Shown here: one piece after another, positions 60,131-64,000 of the stretch
Layout: the number at the start of each line of letters is the position of its first letter
Position numbering within the stretch: position 1 is the stretch's first letter
Assembly: GCA_900472485.1 (NCBI GenBank)
Contig: UCII01000026.1
Coordinates: 101,032-165,031, forward strand
Direction: 5' to 3'
Length of the DNA: 64,000 nt
From: Hyphomicrobiales bacterium
GTDB taxonomy: Bacteria; Pseudomonadota; Alphaproteobacteria; Rhizobiales; Rhizobiaceae
The notes under the pieces: model-generated
What the model saw: only the letters and a program-made list of their open reading frames with translations
Databases searched by the model: none
Told to the model about the DNA's origin: nothing
Made by a program: the position numbers and the translations under genes

Positions 60131-61065
60131 AGTTTCACCCGAGGATCGACGGTGACTGTCACGATATCGGCGAGGAAGTTGACCAGCACGGTGGCGCAGG
60201 CAAACACCATCGCAACGCCCTGGACGACCATGTAGTCGCGCGAGAAGATGGCGCGCACCAGCAATTGGCCCATGCCGGGCAGCGCGAACACGCTTTCGAC
60301 GACGACCGTGCCGCCGATCAGCCAGCCGATGTTGACGGCGAGCAGATTGATTGAAGGCACCAGCGAGTTTGGCACCACATGCCGCCAGAAGACGATGCCC
60401 TCGGGCATGCCGCGGGCACGGGCTGCAGTCGCCACATCCGATTTAAGCGATTCGATCATGGCCGCCCGCAGGCTGCGGGTCAGCACGGTCGAAAGCGACA
60501 GCGCAACGGTGAGAGCCGGCAGGATGAGATGGGCGATCTTCTCGCCGATCGTCGAGCCGTAGCCCGAGACCGGCAGGACGCCGAGTTGGACGCTGAAGAG
60601 GATGATCAGCATCAACCCAAGCCAGAAGGGCGGAAAGCCGATGCCGAAGGTCGAGACGACGCGCACGATGTGATCGGGTGCGCGGCCGACATTGCGCGCG
60701 GCGATCGCCGACATCGGCACGGCAATCAGGATCGACAGGATGACGCTCGATACGACCAGTGCGATCGTCGGCTCGATCCGCGTCGAAATCAGCGGCAGCA
60801 CGTCGATCTTGTAGAGGATCGATTTGCCCATCTCGCCATTGCCGAGGTTTTTGATGAAATAGAAATATTGCAGCCACATCGGCTGATCGAGGCCGTATTG
60901 CGCGCGGATGCTGGCAAGAGCGGCCGGCGTGGCGCGCGTACCGAGGATATTGCGCGCGGGATCGCCGGGAATGAGGCGGACCAGAACGAAGGTGATGACG
61001 CTGATGCCGAAGAGGACGGGCAGGAATTGCAGCGGCCGTGTCAGTACGAATCTATAGCGATGCAT
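60127..61065 (-). CDS. Peptide-type ABC permease (DppB-like)
   Basis: 312 residues beginning MHRYRFVLTRPLQFLPVLFGISVITFVLVRLIPGDPARNILG, the DppB start, with the EAA-loop SLKSDVATAARARGMPEGIVFWRHVVPNSLVP and the C-terminal FALPGMGQLLVRAIFSRDYMVVQG. Follows the proline iminopeptidase gene by 41 bp. Confidence 0.93.
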   Translation of the reverse strand: MHRYRFVLTRPLQFLPVLFGISVITFVLVRLIPGDPARNILGTRATPAALASIRAQYGLDQPMWLQYFYFIKNLGNGEMGKSILYKIDVLPLISTRIEPTIALVVSSVILSILIAVPMSAIAARNVGRAPDHIVRVVSTFGIGFPPFWLGLMLIILFSVQLGVLPVSGYGSTIGEKIAHLILPALTVALSLSTVLTRSLRAAMIESLKSDVATAARARGMPEGIVFWRHVVPNSLVPSINLLAVNIGWLIGGTVVVESVFALPGMGQLLVRAIFSRDYMVVQGVAMVFACATVLVNFLADIVTVTVDPRVKL

Positions 61066-61106
61066 GGCGGCGATCGCCCCCTTGTCGTCGGTGGGATTGG
61101 ATCACC

Positions 61107-62006
61107 TTAACTTGCATCAGCTTTCCCTATGCCGTGCAGGAAATCGAGGAGCGCTGGATAGTAATCCCGCGGGTTCTCGTAGAAAGGCATGTGACTGGCA
61201 TTGGCGAAGACCTTGAGTTCGGCATCCTTCAAGGCAAGCTTCATCCTGAGTGCACAGGCGGGCGTCAACTCGTCATGTTCGCCCGCCGTGATCAGCACCG
61301 GCATGGTAAGCTGCGGAAGGTCCGGAATGCGGTTCCAGTCCTTGAGATTGCCGATGTAGAGAAATTCGTTCGGCCCCTGCATCGTCTCGTAGGGACCCAT
61401 GTTCCAATCGTCGAGCGAGCGGCGGACGGGTGCCGGCCATTCCGCTAGGCGGCAGACATGGCGATAATTGAGGATGGTGACGGCGGCGAGATATTCGGGG
61501 TGATTATAGGTGCCCTGCGCCTCGTGCTTCTGCATCATCGCGACCGTTTCCGGGCCGAGTGCCGCGCGCAGCCGCTCCAGCTCGGAAATCAGGTGCGGCA
61601 TGTCGGCGACCGTGTCTTCGAGGATCAACGTCTTGAGGTTCTCGGGATAGGTCAGGGCGTAGTCGATCGCCAGCCAGCCGCCCCAGGAATGACCGAGCAT
61701 ATGGACCTTGCCGAGGTCGAGCGCCTTGCGGACGGCCTCGGTCTCCTCGACATAACGGCCGATGGTCCACAAACCCTTGTCGGTCGGGCGGTCTGAGGCG
61801 CCGGTGCCGAGCTGGTCGAAGGCGACGACCCTGTATCCCTTGTCAATCAGGCAGGAATGCGCCTCGCGCAGATAGTCGCAGGGCAGGCCCGGGCCGCCAT
61901 TCAGGCAGAAGACCGTCTCGGGCCCGCTGCCAAAGCTGTAGGCGACCACCTTGTAGCCATCGACCTCGACGACATGCCGCGCCTCCGGCTCAATTTCACG
62001 CCACAT
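61107..62006 (-). CDS. pip: Proline iminopeptidase-type hydrolase (S33 family)
   Basis: 299 residues from the ATG at 62006, chosen because GGAG sits six bases upstream; the longer frame begins with TTG. Alpha/beta hydrolase with the oxyanion motif NGGPG (36-40) and nucleophile Ser107 in LGHSWGG, plus AGEHDELTP and a late His in NASHMPF. S33 enzymes release N-terminal proline or hydrolyse amino-acid amides. First gene of the peptide-ABC operon and divergent from the LuxR solo, the classic pip/luxR arrangement of plant-responsive regulators. Confidence 0.9.
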   Translation of the reverse strand: MWREIEPEARHVVEVDGYKVVAYSFGSGPETVFCLNGGPGLPCDYLREAHSCLIDKGYRVVAFDQLGTGASDRPTDKGLWTIGRYVEETEAVRKALDLGKVHMLGHSWGGWLAIDYALTYPENLKTLILEDTVADMPHLISELERLRAALGPETVAMMQKHEAQGTYNHPEYLAAVTILNYRHVCRLAEWPAPVRRSLDDWNMGPYETMQGPNEFLYIGNLKDWNRIPDLPQLTMPVLITAGEHDELTPACALRMKLALKDAELKVFANASHMPFYENPRDYYPALLDFLHGIGKADAS

Positions 62007-62086
62007 TGACAACTCCGGCGAAAGATTCTGCTTGCTCAATATTTGAGCATGGCTAAATTTTTACCTTAAACCGCGCTCGGCACCAG

Positions 62087-62102
62087 CTATAAGAAGTGAT
62101 AG
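62087..62102. promoter_or_regulatory. Candidate lux-box-like element between pip and luxR
   Basis: CTATAAGAAGTGATAG, CTAT/ATAG inverted ends, lies 80 bp before the first pip start and 35 bp before the luxR start. It is repeated, best aligned in the opposite orientation, before the second pip gene (62908-62923); with flanks, 19 of 24 bases match. Confidence 0.6.
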
Positions 62103-62137
62103 GTTGGGAGGTCGCAGGCTCAGACGGGAACCGCTGC

Positions 62138-62920
62138 ATGTTCGATCAAATCGGAACCATCAGGCGCCAGTTCACGGCGCATCAGACGCTGGACGGCCGC
62201 ATCGACCATATTTTCGAGGGCATGAAGGCAATCGGCTTCGAGGCTTTGATCTACGATTATTCGCCGGTTCCCTACGACCTCGACGGCAAGATCATGATCC
62301 CTTCGCTTCTGAAGCTCAGGAACATCTCCGACGACATGTATGAATACTGGTTCGATCGCGGCTATTTCCGCATCGATCCGGTGCAGCAGGTGGCGCTACG
62401 GACTTCGGCGCCGTTCTTCTGGAATTATGATCCCGACGCCGATACGTTGATCAAGCGCTTCATGAGCGAGGACACGGTTCCCGTTGCGCGATACCTGAGC
62501 GAGCGGGACATGTCGACGGGTGTCACCGTGCCGGTGCACATGCCTCGCGGCGATTACGCGACGGTCACGGGAATTCGCTTCGGTGCCAACAAGGAGTTCG
62601 AGCGCGACGCCCTGCGCTATATCGCCGATTTCAACCTGCTTGCGCATGTCTTCCACGAGACGGCCTATTCCCTTTTCGACACCGCAGCGCTGAGTGTCGG
62701 CAAGATCCGGCTGACGGAACGCGAGAGGGAGTGCCTGCTCTATTCCGCCGAGGGCTATTCCGCCAAGGAGATTGCGCGCATCATCGATCGCTCGGTGCCG
62801 ACGGTCGTCATGCATTTGAACGCCGCGGCAAAGAAGCTCGGCGCCAAGAACCGCACGCAGGCGGTCGTCCGCGCCACGCATTATCGGCTGCTGGACGCAC
62901 AGCCATCCTATAACTTGTGA
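62138..62920 (+). CDS. LuxR solo, plant-signal-responsive subfamily (OryR/PipR/NesR-like)
   Basis: 260 residues from the ATG at 62138. An autoinducer-binding domain (~15-170) precedes a LuxR helix-turn-helix (~190-250, LTERERECLLYSAEGYSAKEIARII). Aligning from the invariant D-P pair (Asp80-Pro81 = TraR D70-P71), Met67 and Trp71 replace TraR Trp57 and Tyr61. This W-to-M and Y-to-W pair marks the subfamily that responds to plant compounds rather than acyl-homoserine lactones. Trp95 and the later conserved Gly are kept. No luxI gene is in the window. Flanked by two pip genes and a peptide importer. Confidence 0.88.
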   Translation: MFDQIGTIRRQFTAHQTLDGRIDHIFEGMKAIGFEALIYDYSPVPYDLDGKIMIPSLLKLRNISDDMYEYWFDRGYFRIDPVQQVALRTSAPFFWNYDPDADTLIKRFMSEDTVPVARYLSERDMSTGVTVPVHMPRGDYATVTGIRFGANKEFERDALRYIADFNLLAHVFHETAYSLFDTAALSVGKIRLTERERECLLYSAEGYSAKEIARIIDRSVPTVVMHLNAAAKKLGAKNRTQAVVRATHYRLLDAQPSYNL

Positions 62921-62923
62921 TAG
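62908..62923. promoter_or_regulatory. Second candidate lux-box-like element, before the second pip gene
   Basis: CTATAACTTGTGATAG overlaps the last codons and stop of luxR and lies 51 bp before the ATG (63 bp before the GTG) of the downstream pip gene. It shares 13 of 16 bases with the element at 62087-62102 in the same orientation. Confidence 0.6.
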
Positions 62924-62974
62924 CTGCCGCACCCGTTTCGGCCGCGTTATGGTCTGGTCCATCGAAGCCTGAAG

Positions 62975-63889
62975 ATGGAGAGACACGTGGCCGCAATCCC
63001 GATGCAGGAAGCATTTCTGCCCTTTCGCGAATACCGGACATGGTACCGCATCACTGGATCGCTTGATTCCGGCAGGTTGCCGCTCGTCGTCGCCCATGGC
63101 GGGCCTGGCTGCACTCATGACTATGTCGACAGCTTCAAGGACATTGCCGAAATCGATGGCCGCGCCGTCATCCACTACGACCAGCTCGGCAACGGCAAGT
63201 CCACGCGACTGCCGGAGGAGGGTCCAGACTTCTGGACGCCGGCGCTTTTTCTGGATGAACTGGACACCCTGCTGAAGCATCTCGGCATTCAGGGTCGCTA
63301 TGCCTTTCTCGGACAGTCCTGGGGCGGCATGCTGGGTGCCGAACATGCGGTGCGTCAGCCGAAGGGGCTGAAGGCGCTGGTGATCGCCAATTCGCCGGCC
63401 AACATGCATACCTGGGTCGCGGAAGCGAACCGCCTTCGCGAGGAGCTGCCGCAGGAGGTGCAGGATACGTTATTGAAGCACGAACGCGCCGGCACGATCA
63501 CCGATCCTGAATATATCGTCGCCTCCCGCGTCTTTTATGATCGCCATGTCTGCCGCGTCGTGCCCTGGCCGGAGGAGGTTGCCCGCACTTTCACCACCAT
63601 GGACGAGGACAATACCGTCTATCGCAACATGAATGGCCCGACCGAGTTTCACGTCATCGGCACGATGAAGGACTGGACGATCGAAGACAGGCTTCCGCTC
63701 ATCGAGGCCCCGACCTTGTTGATCTCGGGCAAATATGACGAGGCGACGCCGCTGGTGGTCAAGCCCTATGTCGATCACGTCAGGGGTTGCGAGTGGGTGC
63801 TCTTTGAAAATTCTAGCCACATGCCGCATGTCGAAGAGAAGGGTCTTTGCCTGAAGACGGTCTCCGAGTTCCTGGCGCGGTATGACTAA
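62975..63889 (+). CDS. pip: Proline iminopeptidase-type hydrolase (second copy, S33 family)
   Basis: 304 residues from the ATG at 62975; a GTG at 62987 with GGAGAG just before it is an equally good start (300 residues). Motifs: HGGPG near residue 45, DQLGNGKS, nucleophile Ser in GQSWGGMLG, SGKYDEATP and ENSSHMPH with the catalytic His. It resembles proline iminopeptidases and L-amino-acid amidases. Only distantly similar to the first copy, so not a recent duplication. It follows luxR directly on the same strand. Confidence 0.9.
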   Translation: MERHVAAIPMQEAFLPFREYRTWYRITGSLDSGRLPLVVAHGGPGCTHDYVDSFKDIAEIDGRAVIHYDQLGNGKSTRLPEEGPDFWTPALFLDELDTLLKHLGIQGRYAFLGQSWGGMLGAEHAVRQPKGLKALVIANSPANMHTWVAEANRLREELPQEVQDTLLKHERAGTITDPEYIVASRVFYDRHVCRVVPWPEEVARTFTTMDEDNTVYRNMNGPTEFHVIGTMKDWTIEDRLPLIEAPTLLISGKYDEATPLVVKPYVDHVRGCEWVLFENSSHMPHVEEKGLCLKTVSEFLARYD

Positions 63890-64000
63890 TCTTTCGGCTC
63901 TAACGGTGCAGCCAACGCCGATGCCAGGCTTGCTTTTTGCAGCGTGGACCAATCCGGTTCCATAACGGAATAGCTCGCTGTCCTAGAGCGTTTCATGTTT
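63890..64000. other. Trailing intergenic sequence to window end
   Basis: No gene seen in these 111 bp. The last 17 bases (CTAGAGCGTTTCATGTTT region) look like the beginning of an AGAGCGTTTC-type intergenic palindrome I associate with rhizobial genomes, but the second arm is outside the window. Confidence 0.3.

Noticed and set aside
61107..63889. The two pip genes as a recent duplication
   Set aside because: They share only family motifs (GGPG, GxSWGG, SHMP) and differ in most other positions.
63984..64000. Start of a rhizobial intergenic palindromic repeat
   Set aside because: Only one arm is inside the window, so repeat structure cannot be shown.
1..64000. CRISPR arrays, tRNA/rRNA genes, insertion sequences, prophage genes
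   Set aside because: I looked for regular direct repeats, cloverleaf-like segments, transposase or integrase motifs and phage structural genes and found none.

Overview
The window is GC-rich, gene-dense DNA from an alphaproteobacterium, most likely a Rhizobium-type, plant-associated member of the Hyphomicrobiales. The basis is the content: seven ABC uptake systems, several FAD-dependent amine or amino-acid oxidases, catabolic regulators of the GntR, LacI, LysR, Lrp and MarR families, polysaccharide export genes, and a LuxR solo of the plant-responsive type. I saw no rRNA, tRNA, CRISPR array, insertion sequence or phage gene. The density of catabolic and transport operons resembles a rhizobial secondary replicon or accessory chromosomal region, but the replicon type cannot be settled from sequence alone.

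Left part (1-18.7 kb): the 3' end of a PLP aminotransferase; a surface-polysaccharide group (flippase, glycosyltransferase, acyltransferase); a J-domain protein; a periplasmic HtrA/DegP protease; a DUF2161-type nuclease-fold protein; a glycoside group (GH94 phosphorylase, GH2 beta-mannosidase, FCD-GntR regulator, divergent uxuA); a PAS-PAS-GGDEF-EAL protein; and a small VOC protein.

Middle part (18.7-47.1 kb): a kynurenine operon (TrpXYZ-like ABC importer, kynureninase, AFMID-like formamidase) with a divergent GntR regulator; a D-amino-acid operon (polar amino-acid ABC importer, Asp/Glu-racemase-family enzyme, DadA-type dehydrogenase) with a divergent LysR and an Lrp regulator; a ThDP enzyme; a LacI-controlled amino-acid importer with a fused permease-ATPase and an FAD oxidase; and a dipeptide/opine-type ABC system with two FAD oxidoreductases, an SDR, a MarR regulator and a double ATPase.

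Right part (47.3-63.9 kb) holds the two most interesting systems. The first is an eight-gene, largely overlapping operon: a stand-alone Rieske [2Fe-2S] protein, a catalytic oxygenase subunit from which the Rieske cluster segment is missing, a GST-like protein, an 8-oxoguanine-deaminase-like amidohydrolase and a BMP-type nucleoside/base ABC importer. The split oxygenase plus GST resembles the NdmC/NdmE part of methylxanthine N7-demethylase, suggesting a purine-type oxidation pathway. The second is a proline-iminopeptidase / peptide-ABC-importer operon divergent from a LuxR solo that carries Met and Trp at the positions equivalent to TraR W57 and Y61, the hallmark of the OryR/PipR/NesR plant-signal subfamily. 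A second proline iminopeptidase follows the luxR gene. A shared palindrome-like element lies before both pip promoters and is a candidate binding site for the regulator.

Start sites were moved from the longest possible ORF where a clear Shine-Dalgarno sequence or family alignment favoured it. Functions are family-level inferences. No database search was possible.
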